In this document: piece by piece, positions 24,621 through 39,600 of the stretch
Layout of the letters: each line of letters opens with the position of its first letter
Position numbering within the stretch: the stretch's first letter is position 1
NCBI RefSeq assembly: GCF_001649575.2
Contig: NC_051439.1
Location: 9,290,918-9,354,917 of the forward strand
DNA from: Kryptolebias marmoratus
Lineage: Eukaryota; Chordata; Actinopteri; Cyprinodontiformes; Rivulidae
DNA length: 64,000 bases
Direction: 5' to 3'
Program-made: the position numbers and the translations under genes
Notes under the pieces: generated by a model
The model's database searches: none
What the model was told of the DNA's origin: nothing
What the model saw: the letters and a program-made list of their open reading frames with translations, nothing else

Positions 24621-27600
24621 TTATTGCTCCTCTGCATTGTCGTCATCATTGCTGTCGCTGTCTCTGCCTGGATGCTCTGGCATCTTTGTGTGGTCAACTG
24701 GATCCTGGTCTTCTCTCTCACTGGTGTTCTCTGTGTTTGGCACAGAGCTCGTCTCTCCTTCTGGGGTTTCCTGCTCCATGGGGGTTTCTTTCTCAGCTGG
24801 GGAGTCTGCAGTCTCGGTTTGTTGTGGAGGCAGGGCCAGTTTCTGCTGCTGCTGAGAAGCCAGAGGAAAAGAGAACGGTTCATACAGGGGAAAAAAAAAT
24901 GTTTTTAGTGTATTTTAAAAATACACACAGAAGTAATTCAGTCTCACACAACAACACTCAAGCTTCACTTAACGTGCATAGTTTGTGGCCTGTTAATTCT
25001 TAAGAAGCACAACCTAATTTTAGCATTGTTCTATTTACAGTATAGAAGTTAAAAATAATTAAAAAGTGACAACAGAAATTGTAGCCACTGTCAGACATCA
25101 GTCAGTGTCTTGGTTTGATGTAAAATGTAATTAGATATTTCTGAGCTTTGGTCAGTATTAGTTCTATTATGATAGTTATCAAAGCTTTTTACCTGTCTGT
25201 ACTTCTGGGAGGTCTGGATCATATGCATGTACATACTGTAGACAAAGTTTGCAATCTCTGGCATGTCCTTCACGACACGGTCAGGCTGTTCATCTCTCTG
25301 AAAGAAAGAAGATTAGATTCTGTCTTTCCTGTAAGAGATCATTCATTTAGGCACCACCTGGGTTAGTATTAATAGAGGCAAAATGTTTGAGGAGATTAAA
25401 AATTCTCTGCCCGCTGCTACCTGCTTGTTATTTGTAAGCAAATTTTCCCCTCCAGCTTTCGCTACTCGCACACTAATCAAATGCAGGATGCAGAGTCAGT
25501 AATTTGATATTATTAGTATGCAGACAGAGTTTTGCAGCCTAAACTGAAGAGTGATAAGAGAGGAATATTCTATCAGCTTAGCTGCTGCCTCATAAATACA
25601 GGAGTGAAGCTCACAGCAGCCCTGTGTCAAAGTCAGTGAGACCGAAAGCTTTACTACTCTATTTAACTGTTAATGGTTTCTCTGAAGTAAAATATATGTT
25701 TTATAGGTGTGATCATACACACTAATTTACAGTTTCCCTAATTCTACCTTCTAACAGCTTTGAAAAACTTCAAAGATAGCTTATGGAAGTTCTTTTCGAG
25801 TGTTGTCAGACAAAACCTTCCTTTTAATCTGCATCTGCGTGTTACCAGCAAATGTTTACTGACTCTAAGTGGACAAGCTTAGCAGGGGACGCATGTGTGT
25901 GCCCAAAAGAGCTGTCCCTCGTGGGGCTGACCAATCGAGATTCAGAGGAAGTGTCAGAAGCTGTGGGGTATTTTAGACTCCTGCCACAATACAGTGACCA
26001 GACAGAGGCCATGTCAGGCTGAAGTGGGAGAGAGGAATTGTCTTTAGATCTTTGGGGTTAATAATAGTCAGGCTTTTGTTTCCCGTACGTGAAAAGGACC
26101 TGTAGAGAATGCTGGAGATGACAATTCAAAATGAAAAAGTGGTTTTCTAGTAGCTCCTAAGAAGGCAAAGGGAATAGTATAATAAAAATGTGTCCACATA
26201 CAGCTTGTTCCTGGTTGTAGTACTCATGTGGTCGGATGTGGAGCTGCAGAGGTCTGGCAGTGAGCTGGTTGAAGGCAGGAGTCAGTTCGAAGCAGTTCTG
26301 GAACAGTGACACTCGAGCAAAGATGTACAGACCCAATCTGGCTCTTGACATGGCTACAACCAGACGCCTCACATCCCTGTGGAGGGAGGGGAAAAAAAAA
26401 TTCAAAGAGACTTGAGTAGGAGGAGAAGGAAGCTGTGAAATTTGAAAAGAAGAAATCCAGTGTAAAAACAAAAACTGGAATCGTGGTGAAAGGATAAAGT
26501 AAACATGAAAAGGAGAAAGGGAGTGGAGTGTAGGAGGACAGGAGGTTTACAGGAGGATAAGCAGGACTAGGTGAGTGGGACAAATATGAAAGCTCACAGA
26601 AATAAAGGAAGGGCAAAGATAAGCAGAAAAGAAAAAAGACAAGTGAGAAAATGGAGGAAATGCTAGATTTAGGTTAATTCTCTTAGAGGGCAAAAAAAAA
26701 GGAGAAGTGTATTTCAGAAAGAATCCAGCCTGGCTTGTTTTTCTTTGCCACTGCTAAGGAATGCAACATAATCTCCATATTTCTTTACACATCTGATCTA
26801 TACAGCAAAACTCAAAGCTGCACAAATAACCATGCTCACTGTAGATATACACCTACTGTTTTTGTAAGGTAAAAGATGTATTCAGTTTACAACAAGTCTG
26901 TTTACTCGAGCAGCAGTAGAAGACAATGAGACAGAATATCAAACAACCACATTTGTGTGACAGCATATGCAAATATGTATCAAACTTAATTTCAGTTACT
27001 GACTTAGTCAAAAACGTAGTATATGAAGAGATTAAGAGGCTTAAACCTTGCAGAATTCATGATGAGTTTCATGAATATGCAAGAAAAAACACTGCAGGCG
27101 TATGAGAAGGAGCTTACGGTGGAGATTAATGAGACAACGTATGCATGTTTAGGACAAAATGGTGAAAGGAAGTTGGAAATATTTTTTTAAAAGTTGTGAA
27201 AATAAACACTAATGAACACAGAGCTGTAGAAGACCAATCACAAAACTGAATCGCCTGTGGACATGGCTCCACCTGGGCTGTGCTGTGAAATAATGGGACA
27301 CAGTGGACATTTCTGAGCGCGTGTTTCCAGATCTGAATGTGTACATGTCACAGCTCGTCTGGATCTGAGCTTCCCTGTCAGAGTGTATGATCTCGTATGG
27401 GAGTGTGTATCAGTGGGAATGCCTCTTCTGTCAAAGCAAAGGTCAGCTCATCATATGGTGAGCTGCGTCCCCTGTGGTTGTCATGGCAGCACACTGCTAC
27501 AAGGAGAGAAGGGGGACCAGGGGGGAAAGCAAAGTCTTCACAAAGTCAGCAGCAGATCGCAGTATGAGAAAGATGCAATATACAGCACAAAAACTCCCAA

Positions 27601-30600
27601 GAGATCTGTATTCAGAACTGTCACATTTTAAAGTTATAAAAAATGACCATATTTATCTGTTTGGAAGGTGAAAGAAGCACTAATGCATGATTTCTTTGTT
27701 GGCATCTACTTTGTAATGAACAGATGTGTAGCGGGCCAAATGTGATACGCTGCTGTGACAGCATCCATGACGATGTGTGCAAGCAGGACACAATCACCAA
27801 CTACTCTGCAACACAACAACTGAGAAGATTATGGGGACCTTAAGTTTAATTTAGATTAATACTTTATCTACAACTACTGTTTCCTGTTAGCCTAATTTTC
27901 AGACAACTCAAAGTGCAGCAAATTAATATTAATAGCCAAGGCAGCAAAAATATAATTTCATCCATTATTAGCCAATAAGATGTGATAAAGTCCGGCAGTC
28001 CTGCCAACAAACACAAAACTTTCATTAAGCTTTGATTTAAATGTTCTCACAAGGAAACATAAAAACCACATTCTATTAATACCTGAAAATTGTGTTTCTA
28101 TGAAGAGGCTTAGCACCCATAGTATGAAGCTGACTGAAAAACTAAGTTTTCTGGGCTTTGATATTCTGTGCTGGTTCATATTTATGCCATCATTTCCAGG
28201 ACTCCCTGGAAGAAGAGATGTTGTATCTGAATGGTACAGTTTTGGTTAAATAAGAAAAGATCCAGGAGAGCAGATAGCCAAGAACCACTTCACCTATGCA
28301 CTGAACAGATGTAGCACAAAAACATGAATGAATAATACAAAGAGGAGACTAGGGACATTCATGCCACAACTAGAAATATTATCTGAAGTATCCATGCTGA
28401 AGGTTGGGCTATAAAGGGGGTGCCTTATTTGCACTGGAGTTCCAATTTGTGAGCTGTCCCACTGCTGTAATAAAGCTGTGAACGGTGCAATTCAAACTGC
28501 ATTTAATGTACAGTGCTGCCCAGCATGTCACAGTGAAGTGCTGGGGACGAGTTCAGTCTCAACTCTCTGTTGATATGAAGTGCAAAGAGCTCATTGAGAG
28601 TTCATGACAGCTGAGAAGTGGAAAAGGCTATTTGACCATAAAGCAGTTGAGTGAAATGAAGAAAGAGGAGGGAGAAGAGAGAGCTGTGAGATAAGGAGAT
28701 GGAGCTGAAGAGTAAAAGGAGAGATATGCAAGGTTGAAAAGCAATTGTTCTTAGCTTGTAAAGACATAAAATCTACTGAGGCAAATTGGTTACCCGTAAA
28801 GTTTGCCTTTGATCACAACCTGAGCTTGTTTTATTGTTAAGGCAAGAACGACATGCTTCTGTCCTGAAACACCTTTATCCTTCTTGTGTCTGCATTTAAA
28901 TTCAGCAACACAGCGAGTCTGTTTATACTGTTAAAATTTATCTGGAGACAAGAAGAACTCTCCTGAGAGAAGCTGTACCAGGGGAGTTAGGTGTTGAAAT
29001 TTCTGCTGTGTTGTTTCACTGGAGGATGTTTATCTTAGATATAGTTCCTTTTATACAAGTAATTCCTGCAGGGAGCTTCGAGCTAGTTTGTATCAGGTGC
29101 AGTTTTCTGCTTGGCATGCACTGAAATAATCACCTTAGATGTCCCACAGCTTTGGTTCGGACCAGCGAGAGGATGATGTAGTCATTCTGCTGACCCTGGA
29201 ATCTGTCCACTGTGGTAACCTGCACAGACACAAACAGTCATTATTTAACAAATATCAAAGATATGCTAACTAAGCTTCAGCTGCTAAAAAGTACAAGTAA
29301 ACGAGTGTTTGCGTTTTCGACAGGTGGAGGGATTTAGTTGAAGTGTTTATAGACGCTTTAAGTTCTTTGTCTCTCTTCCTTTTTTGTTTATTTTTGAGAG
29401 GGGAAAGATAAGCAGCGGTGTTTGCATCATTTTGGTGTTGCTGTTATCGCTGAAGGCCACATGGGCAGCCAGGAGCGTTAATGCGGCTTAGAGGGCATTT
29501 GCCTCCACTAGCCTCTTAGCAGGGCCCCTGAGAATCAGCCCCAGGGTACCGGAGGGCCAAGCTGTTTGACTCAATCAGAAGTTATTATAAAAGGGTAAGA
29601 AAAGGCTAGAGAAGTGGCTTTCTGGTAGACGTATTTTTCCATTAAATGTTGCACTGCTTGGAAGTATATTCAGCCGTGCCTGTGCTGTAATAGTTTGCAT
29701 AATCAAGGCTTGGAGTAATTTTAAAATGGAAACTTGTCTTACAAACATGACTTATAAAATCTTCAGCATAACAGATGAATGTAAGCAACAAACATTTAAG
29801 CTCTCCAATAAAATGTTTTGCAAGTCATATGTTCTCTTGGCATTAGAGAAGGGAGATAAAATCTATTTTTAGATGCACCGTATGGCAGACTTAGAAGATT
29901 CTGAATCGATTTTTAAAGGCCAAACATGGATTTTGTTAATATTAATCTATATTGCCACATTAGGACAGTCAGAGTAGTTGCTGTGTGATGCCGTTCATTG
30001 TAGTAGATTTACTGTAGCTTCCAGTAGTTGAAATGTTATAGTAAAGCTGAGTTTTTGTTTTTTTCAGCTTTCCTTGACTGAACCCTGAAGAATGTGTCTG
30101 TAAGTAACTGAAGTTATCATAACATGAATATCTTAAGCAATGGCTTTAAAATGTTTGAATAGGTGTATAAAATTGCAGTGATGAACACAATGCTAACCGT
30201 ATTAGCTTTTCTGCTATGGTTTCAGTGATCATTTAGCATCTATGCTAGTTGTTGGTGAACAGCCTGTGATTAATAGGGTCTTTTGACATATGTTATTGTG
30301 CACTCTATATTAGGCATTGTAAAATAAGACAGTTGTTTAAGTTTTATAATTGCATTGCAGCAGTCTGAATTGCAATTAAATCAAATTGTGAGGTGGATAA
30401 ACATCCTCACCCCCACTTGGTATGCTACAGTACAGAAAAGGCCCGAGGAAAAACGCATATAAACTCGAAGCCAAGTAGAAACAGTTTAGTGTGTCCTCTA
30501 TGGATCCTCACATTAGAAGAGATCAATAGGACATCTACTACCATGAAGAAGCCGCACAGTCTCAGGACTACTCGACCCTGCACAGAAGTGAGCCACGTTG

Positions 30601-33600
30601 AATAAATAATCCTGTGGCTGTGGTTACCTCCTGAACTCTAAATGTAACCTGGAATCCCTACAGAACCCCCTCTGGAATAAAAATAGAAATGAATGTGGGA
30701 AGCGTGTGTGTAAATGTGTGAAGGAGTGAACGATGGGGGCTAATGAGGTATTTATTTATGCCTCCCTGATGCTATGTAGAACAGGTGCAACACCACAGGC
30801 AAAAAATATGTTGGTTTTACAACAGGATGAAGAATGGTGGGCTGTATGTTCAAGCAAACATCCATTATATATTTGCATGCATGTGTCCATGCACACAAAA
30901 GACAAGAGGTGCTTCTGACACGTAGTTATTTTTGGCCCTTAGTCACAGAAGCCCATATCGACAGTCTCCCTAAGGTGCAGCTTTTTGCATGGTGTTTAGT
31001 TATTTATGAGGAATCTTCCAGGGAGAGAATTACAGAGGTCGCGCCAATGTGACACACACACTTCTATAAGCATAAAGAAACAAACAGAGGTATTTTACAG
31101 AGAATCATCTTCTAATGGTCAGAAACACGGGTCGCTTTTCAATAGTTGTTAATCTATTCCTATTCGTGGTAATTACTTCCTGGAATCTGCAGAAATTCTG
31201 TAAAGTGCTGGACTATTTCAATTATTCACAAGACATGCAAAGAGACTAAAGAATTGACAGGAATACGTTTTACTGGTTGTGGGGTCACGTCTACACATCA
31301 CTTATGAACTATCTGTCAAAAAAAAAAACAATTCTAGCAAAGGACAGACGATTCCTTCTACTTTTGTCACCATAGCTTCCATGTCATTAAATAAACTCCT
31401 AATCCCTGTTAAGAAAGTTTGTGACCATGCAAAAAAATAAGGTAGTTAGGATACATATTATATGGATTAGTGAGAAGTGTTTTTATTAAAGGTTTCAGTC
31501 TAACTACTGATGGTCTCTGACCTGAAAACAGTTGTAATGGTTTAAAATTAAGCCTCAGAAAAGGGAAATTCAAAAGAACTTCATAAAAGGATTTATGAAG
31601 CAAATCCTAAACTGTGAACATGCTATCAGTAGCAGGTTTTGACATTTCGTTAGAAATCAGTGTGTTGTTTTAGACTGCGACTGGTGCTAACTGGTCTTCC
31701 TCTTCTCTCTTTTGTGTCTAATTAAAGTCATCAGAGTAAAAGTAAGCCGGCTGCTGACATTTGCTTGGTTTTAGCTATTGTGACACATTGTCAGACAACA
31801 CAGTGGACCCAGTGCTCAGCGTGTGACCTTTCAGCTGCTCAGCATTTTCCCACAAGAGCCCCCCTTTCTTTTTCATCATGCTCCCTCACTGGCTATCTTT
31901 CATTTCAGCAAATCCAGCAGCCTGTCACTCCTGTCACTTTGTCACTGGGCATGCACACTGACTAAGGATGTGCGCACCCTGAATGATGCTTTGTCTTAAC
32001 AATGTAGGACATTTTAGATGGCTAAGCACAATTTCTGGCTCCTTGTCAGAACGGGGAACATACTTCAGGGGAAAACAAGGAGATATGGCAGCAGAGCTCA
32101 AAATATAGACACTAAGAGGTAATCAGTAAAGCTGTTACAATACAATAATCAGTGGGATCCTGTTTTTGGATGATTATATCCATTTACAGTAGGTGTTACC
32201 CATTTCTGGGTTTTCAAAAGGCCCAGATAGGCTGCTTGAGGCTGAGAGTCACAGAAAAATTAGAAAATTTTGGATAAAACTAAAATACAAACAAATATTT
32301 TGCTGGTTTTGATCTTTCAGTGACTATTAATGAAAATAAGAAAAACAAAGAATCCTCTAAATGCAGATTAGGTCAATGTTTAAAAGTTCTCTTAAACATT
32401 AAGTAAAATAATGTAGACAAATTTTGAAGATGGGTTTACTTAAGACTTTTTTAAATTACACATCTTCTTTTAGGCAATGCAGAATTTTATTCTGATTTAT
32501 TGTTTCTTATTATTGGGCCTTTTTGTGTTTCATATTTAAAGTTTTCAGTTTAAAATGTTTTCCAAACAACTGTTGGACCATGTCTAAGGAGGTTTTTTTG
32601 CAATATAGCTTAGGTCAGAAAAATTGTGCTCCATTTGGTCTCCTGACCTGTAGCTGTTCCAACAGTCCTGTGATCTAATACAGCTATACCATTGTGTAGT
32701 TTTTTAAACTTTTTTTGTCCTGTAACAGAACCTTTCTACAAACTCCACTTTCTGCTACCAAAGGAAATCACTAAGTTTTATTTTAATATGTATGTATTAC
32801 AAAAAGATATAAACAGTAAATGGTTAATAGAAATGGACAAGTGTATTTAAATTGGACAAACTTTAAAAAAAAAGTGTGCATTAGTGGTCATGGGAAACTG
32901 AAACACCAAAAGCCTTGAGAGTATTGAGAGCTGAGAGTTCTTTTTCCTTCGGTGCAAAGGAGGATTAGAGGTTGAACTTCAGCTGACATCTGGGGGTGTA
33001 AAGAAACTTTTTTGCATATTTAGTATCTTGTTTTTGCTCCCACCTAAAGATTCTAAATCCTACACAAATAAGGTGAAAAATGCCTGTTGGGACTGTGGAT
33101 TCCTTCCAAATAATGATCATTAAGTTGTTTTACATATGGAGCCTGTTACAGAGCTGTGAAATATCAGGGAATTGGCTGGAAAACATCTAGAAAGTTCCAA
33201 AAATTTACCAAAAACAAAATTAAACACTGATAAGGCTGCTCAGCCTTGCAGAGCACAGGCTGTAATGACACTGTAGCTATGTGACATGTCAGTGATACTA
33301 CTTTTACTCTCAGACTGGATTTAGTTCCTCAACCACTTTCCTAAAAAGACTGTTCAATTTTCATAAAGTTGTTATGCCACTGAATGATGCATACTAGTAA
33401 TATATCACAGAATCACACACAAACTTGTTTAGCTTTGTGCCTTATTATATACCACCAACAAAGATTGGGTTTATAAAAAATATGTTTGTGTACAGCTGTT
33501 TTTTCCAATTGCTTCTTACCTTGTTAGGCTGTCCAAAGTACGGATTTCCAGCACATCGTTGGTTGATGACATCTCGGATCAGGTGTTTTTGTCCGTTATA

Positions 33601-36600
33601 GGTGGTCAGGATGCTGATACGCTCAGACGGGTAGCCCAGCAGACGCATGTACATGTAGAGAGCCACACAGTACTCCGCCTCTGCCAGGTTCTTCACAGAA
33701 AAACAAAGGAATGTGTTACATTAGATCATCAACATGAAAGCATAGAGAATGAAAAGCATATTTGTTAAAATGATACAAAAGATGGAAAAACAGAACTATA
33801 TTTTCAGAAATATAAATGAAAATTATGCAACATTCTGCACAACTGTGCTGCAGCAATAAACCCCCCAAATTGTATAGAATTTATTAAGTGCACATATTTA
33901 CACAACTAATAACTAATACACTATAATCATTGTCTCTTGACTCTAACTCTTTAGTGTTTTTCTCCAAGTGTGAGTGACCGTAACTGGTAAAAGTCATTTA
34001 TCAACTTTCTAAACATTCAGCTTTGTGGATATCAGCCCCAAGATTACTCTCTGACTTTCCAAGTGACAAAATAAATAAACAAATAAAAAGCCTGAAGCAT
34101 GCATTATTCATTCAGTTTCAATTAAATGTGGACTGCAGCCTCACATCTTTGCTAGTAATTTATGCAGCTTCATTACCAGTTCCTGTTCCAGCTGCACTGG
34201 AATCAACACATCAAAAACAATGACAGCCTTTGTTCCTCTTCCCCTGTTACCTGCCACCGATTGGCAAAAATACATATTTAATAAATCATACTATACTTGT
34301 CCAAAGACAATTTACTTAAGACAGCAAATATGAGCTATGACTAAATGTAATTAAGGTTTATATACAAACTCATAATACAGCATCAACGAATACTGTAACT
34401 TAGTGACACAGGAGTGAAAACAACTGAGTTACTGTCTTTCATTTTTAAATTTAAAATACATTTAAAAAATAAGATTGTTCCCATTTAGGTCACAGAGCGA
34501 AACCTGACACAGAAACCCCAAACATGAAAATCTTCCACATACATGAGGAATAATATAAGCTGACATCTGGCTGATATTTCCACCATAGCTCAGCTCATGT
34601 GTATGTTTAACTAAAAAAAAAGATCTAATGGAGAACGAAGTATCCAAAAAACAAGGTCAAATCTAAGTGGCTTGTCTGAGACAACATAAAGACAGGATGA
34701 CAGGGTGAGCAGGAGGGGAAGAAAGAAAAGGTTGTACAACACCATGTAGACAGAAATACAGTACCGTACTAGTAATAAGAGGCATAAATCTAGACTACCT
34801 GTAAATTCACTGCTGACACCTCTCATACAGTGTAAAACGTAGTATGTGAAGAAGAACTGGCTGATGAATGATTGACAGAAGCAATTTCCACATGGCAGAA
34901 GGAATGGATTTAGATAAGTATCGTACTGTTAATGAGCCGTTTGACAGCCCTGAAGTACTATTAGTGCACTGAGGCCTAATGTGAAAAGTGCTTTAGCAGG
35001 TGAAGGAGTAGTAACAGACCTTTGGACTCTCTGTGGACACACATGTGTATTTTGTTTGTGATTTGTTCACAGTTACAGTGCCAAGAACAGCAGGAGTTGC
35101 CATAGTGTTTGTTCAGCTGTGAGATGACCAGACACAAACGTGTTCCCTCTGGTTCAGAGTAAAGTTTGAGAGTACGTGTGTGCCAGGCAGTGAGAGTAAT
35201 CTTGGCAATTCCCTTGGGAAGCCTGAAAATGGCAACGGGCAAATGGAGATGAAATTCATGTGACCTGCTGCCTTGAGAAGGGCACATGGTTTGGATTAAA
35301 GAATAATAAGGAGCTTCAGGGATGCGTGTATGTAGGGTTGAATGTAGCTGTATTGTTTTTGGAGATGCAAAAATAAAATAATTGGTCACTAAAATAATTT
35401 TTTTTTTAAATTTAAAATACTTGAACAAGACCAGTTTCATGTCAAATTGAGCCTCGTTGGGTTTTTTATTCCTACAAAACATGTAGTTTTAGAAAATATA
35501 CATCTGTCACATATGACAGTTGTTATTCATAGATTTTAAGATTTTTGGCTGCTGCTGTGGTGTAAAAGTCAAATACCCTGTCAACCAAGCCCCAAATCAC
35601 ACACTGTCTTCAAGACCTGCTATACTAGGAACAACTATGAGAAACACACATTTGGCTTTGGCCAAGTAGGAAAGAAAGAAGTCTTCTAATTGGAGAATAA
35701 GAGATTCAATCCTCCCGTGCAGTTTGTAAAAGTGTCCTTGGGCAAGACACTGAACCTCCCCACTGCCCACAATATGCTTATCAGTTTGAGTAAAAACTAT
35801 AAAAGAGCGTAAAATATTGAACAGAAAACACAGGGCGTGTGTGCGTGTGTGTGAATTAGAAACATTGTAAAAGGCTTTGCAGAAGTTTGAGGTTAAAAAG
35901 GCATTAGATGAGTGTGGACATTTAACATTTTGCTTAATTTTTTCAATGCAAATAATAAAACCCTCTGAAAAGGGTTACTGAATAACTACAATTTTTTGCT
36001 CATATAAAATCTCTATTGTGCCAAACCCACAGTATCTTCTTGCCCTAGGTTAACCTGGTAAAAGGTATTGCATTAAGTGTCCCATCCACATTTCCTGCAC
36101 TTAAAAGCTACAATGAAAACCCTGAGTTCAGCCCAGAAGGAAACATCGGAGACACTTAGCCTTACATGCTTCAAGTCAGTCCGACCCTTGACTCAGATGA
36201 GGAATTTATTGTTCACTAGAAAAAGCAACTTGCATAGATATTAGTATCATTATTGTACGTTATTAGCTTTTATGCTGGAGTAACAGTATGATTTAACTTC
36301 AAACTCACATTGACTGCCACTACATTAGATTATTTTCAGAACTTTAAAAATGCTAAAAAAAATAACTCATGGTCTTTGTACCTGCTCTGTCATGAATGAT
36401 ATGTTAGGAAAGTGCACATAAAAAACATAAAAAAGCAAAGAAAGTGATAAAAAGTGATATTGGTTGCTTGGCAACAGAAAGAAGCAAAGTCTGAGACAAC
36501 GTCAGCAGTTTTACATTGTAAGAGATGAGCTTGTTCACATTATAAAAAGATTTTAACAATTCAGTTGTTCAAAGCACTGGGGCTAAAGTGAAGCTGAAAA

Positions 36601-39600
36601 CATTAAATGTAGTGATGCTATGTGAACTGATACGAGATTGAGGCATGTTTTCAAGGCTTTGTTTACCTGATCTGCTGTTATTTGATAACACTTAAAAGCT
36701 GGAGAAAATTACATTTGTGTAAAATTGGGCCGATAGATGCATTGATTGTGAGATAATTTGAGAGGCTAGTTTGGCTAATTCATTTAAAAAACCAAACATG
36801 AAGCATATTCACATTCTTTTCAGTTATACATCATAGATTCAGTCTTATTGTGATTATAATTACGTATATACACCGTTTGTCATAATTTGTATACAAGTGA
36901 TTTGTTTATTTTTGCTTTGTTGTTAACTTATTAAAGTTCTACAACTACATAACTAGTTTTTGTTGTATTTTTTATATTTTACTTAATTTTGAGACATAAC
37001 TGTTGATGTGCGGAGACAACAGCCCAAAAGTAATAAAGTTTAACAACTACCTTATTTGTACAAATATTCGACATTGTGTATGTATAGTTCACGTGTTGTA
37101 CTACTGACCTGGTAAAAGTAAGGGTTGGGTTCAGATTCTCCCACCCCATTGAAGTCCTCCACATTAATGAGCTGAAAGTCAAAAGTCAGGCCTGGGTTGG
37201 GCACCTGGAACTCAGGGAGCTGCTGGACATGAGGTAGGTTACCCAGATGTTTGTAGCGCCAGTTGTAAAGATTACAAAGGCTGCAGAAAGGAGAACCAGA
37301 CAAACGTTTTTACTGTATAACATCTCAGTGCAGGACTAGCCAATTTAAAATTAAGTCCATCAAAACTGAATCTAACATTATGTTCTTTTCTGGAGACTCA
37401 CCTTGCACGTGCACGACCCTGTGCATCCAAATCTATAGTAGGCACACCAAGGCGCACAAATCGGGTGAAGAGAGACTGCTCCATGTTGGAGTACTTCTGG
37501 AACGCCATGTTCTTGATGACTGGAGGCAGCTGGTGGTGGTCTCCAATCATGATCCAACGCTTTAGTCGGCTGTAGCCATCCTCTGGGTTCTAAAGATGGT
37601 AGAAAATACAACTGGAGGTGAGAAGTCTTGTTACGCAAATATCAATTCTGTGGAAATGAATTCAACAAAAAACATGAGTAAATTTGTACTTCATATGTAT
37701 TATAAATAACACAATGTACCTGTAGAAGTAAAATATTTGAAGATGCTGATTTGTACTTCTAATAAAACACTGTCCAACCATATTTACTTCTATTGAATCA
37801 TTCATGTCATTTTGTAAAACCTTTTTTCTGGAAAGAGCTACCTGTAACAACAGAGGGATGAAGGTCTCAATCTCGAGAATCTGTGCTGCTTCTTCCATCA
37901 GGATGTTGTCATACTAAAAAGAAAATGGTGTTGATTTAAAGATCTGAAATACTGGGAATACACAAAATTCTCAAGTACTCATAAAATGAGAGAAGTCTAC
38001 CTTAAAACCTAGCTCCACCAGGTCATGACGTTTGAGTGCAGCATGTGTGCAGGTCATGGCAATGATTTTGGCCTCCTTCACCAGCAGATACTTGGAGCGG
38101 TCCAGTCCACTCCTCAGCAGCTCAAATGCCCTAAACTCCTGATAGAGAAGAAGAGTCAGGTGGTAAAATGCAGGAATTGGAATATACTAGCAAAAATCAT
38201 CATACAAAGTTAAGGTGGACGATACTGATTCCCATAATTGTTAATTTGTTGTATTTTTGCACACTGCTGAAATGGCAATGGAAATATGACGAATGGTTTC
38301 CGTGAAACAATGATGGACAACATTATTAGGGTAATACAAATCACACACTTCAATATTCTGAAAAGATAGCAATTACATTATGGGACACAGAGGCTCATCA
38401 TTAATCTGAATACTCTAATATCTCAAACTGACACTAATGTTCACCTTCTAAAATGCCTCAAAGGAGAAAGAAAACACTTTACCAGATCTTCCCCTACAAC
38501 CAGACAAGACTGACTGACAAAACAAGAAATGCCAAAAATCCATTCAGTCAGAAAGGATAAATATTTCTTTAAGAACTTCTGTGCACTTATATTTTATGTC
38601 TTTGTGCCTGGAAGCTTTTGGCATAATATAAGGACCACTATCACAGTCTCTTTAATTACTACAGGGCAAGTAGTTGGAAGAGCAAGCAAAAATGTTTTAT
38701 TAAAAATAAACTGCTGACCTGCAGCTGCATGATATGACTGTGCCAACATGCCATCATGAAACAGTCCATGGAGCAAGTCTAAATCAAGTCTAAGGATATC
38801 ACAAAATACTGTGGCTTTAATTTAGGCAAATAATCCCTGCTTTAATCTGTCATAAGTGAGTCTCATATTTTGTTGTGGTGCAGTGATAAAGACACCGAAC
38901 AGTTCCTCTGTGGAAGCGTATACTCAAAGTAATTTGTTGGTGAATTAGTGTAACACGAGGAGCACCTTTGGGACAGACGTTATTATATAACTTCTACTAT
39001 GGTGGCCATGCCAGGAAAAGTTTTGCCCAAAATACAAATCAGTTTTTTCAGCAGACTGTGGGGTGAAACACTAGGAGGAAAATATGGGCTTCTTTTCCCC
39101 GACTTGCCCCACTATCTGTACAGAGAAAGAAGAAACGAGGGGAAGGGAGAGCTAGACTCGGACAGCACTGGGGTTTAAATATTTAATGTGTTACTATTTT
39201 AGCATTAATATTAAACCGATCAAACATGAAACATTAATGCGGTCTATTTTTAACCCCCGTGGCCCCAGAGTGAATGAAGATGGCAAACATTCACAGAAAA
39301 TGTCAAGTGAAAGAAAAGACAAAAAAATAAGAAGCTGTTAACATCTGATGGACCTGCAGAGGAGGACACATGCACACAAATCCAAAATAAACTTTCTGTG
39401 TGGCTGGCTGGCAATATATTCTCAGAATATTCTTATGACAGCTTATTCAAAACTGCTTTCCCATTTGAAAGGTAGACAGATCAGCAAGCGCAGCAGGATG
39501 TTGCTTTTGCTACCTTGCACCACGTACAGCAGCATCTCTTAATGGGTGAGCAGATTTTACTGCAGCATGGGTGAGGCTGAGGGAGGAGGGAGGAGGGAGG

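Larger units (their letters stand above)
24621..37280 (-). other. aqr: aqr exons 30-35: RecA2 domain and acidic C-terminal tail
   Basis: Encodes about residues 1146-1458. Exon 30 has [10 protein letters not shown] and [18 protein letters not shown]. Exon 31 has [16 protein letters not shown] (motif IV/V region). Exon 32 has [19 protein letters not shown] (motif V). Exon 33 has [12 protein letters not shown] (motif VI, arginines 1300 and 1302) followed by [15 protein letters not shown]. Exon 34 has [15 protein letters not shown]. Exon 35 is a disordered Glu/Thr/Pro/Asp-rich tail ending AEEQ. It is shorter than the human tail and shows little residue identity to it, as expected of a fast-evolving terminus. 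The exon 35 acceptor falls at the head of a CAGCAGCAG run. The 2.8 kb intron 32 and the 3.6-4.3 kb introns 30-31 contain no other gene that I can see. Confidence 0.92.

Noticed and set aside
24624..24908. Hydrophobic 94-aa plus-strand frame resembling a membrane protein
   Set aside because: Antisense to the acidic last exon of aqr. Glu/Asp codons read backwards give Leu/Phe/Val, which creates the false membrane look.
35690..35800. Possible short interspersed element with 'ccttgggcaagacact'
   Set aside because: Only a short phrase is familiar. No ends, tail or target duplication could be defined, so it is not listed as an element.
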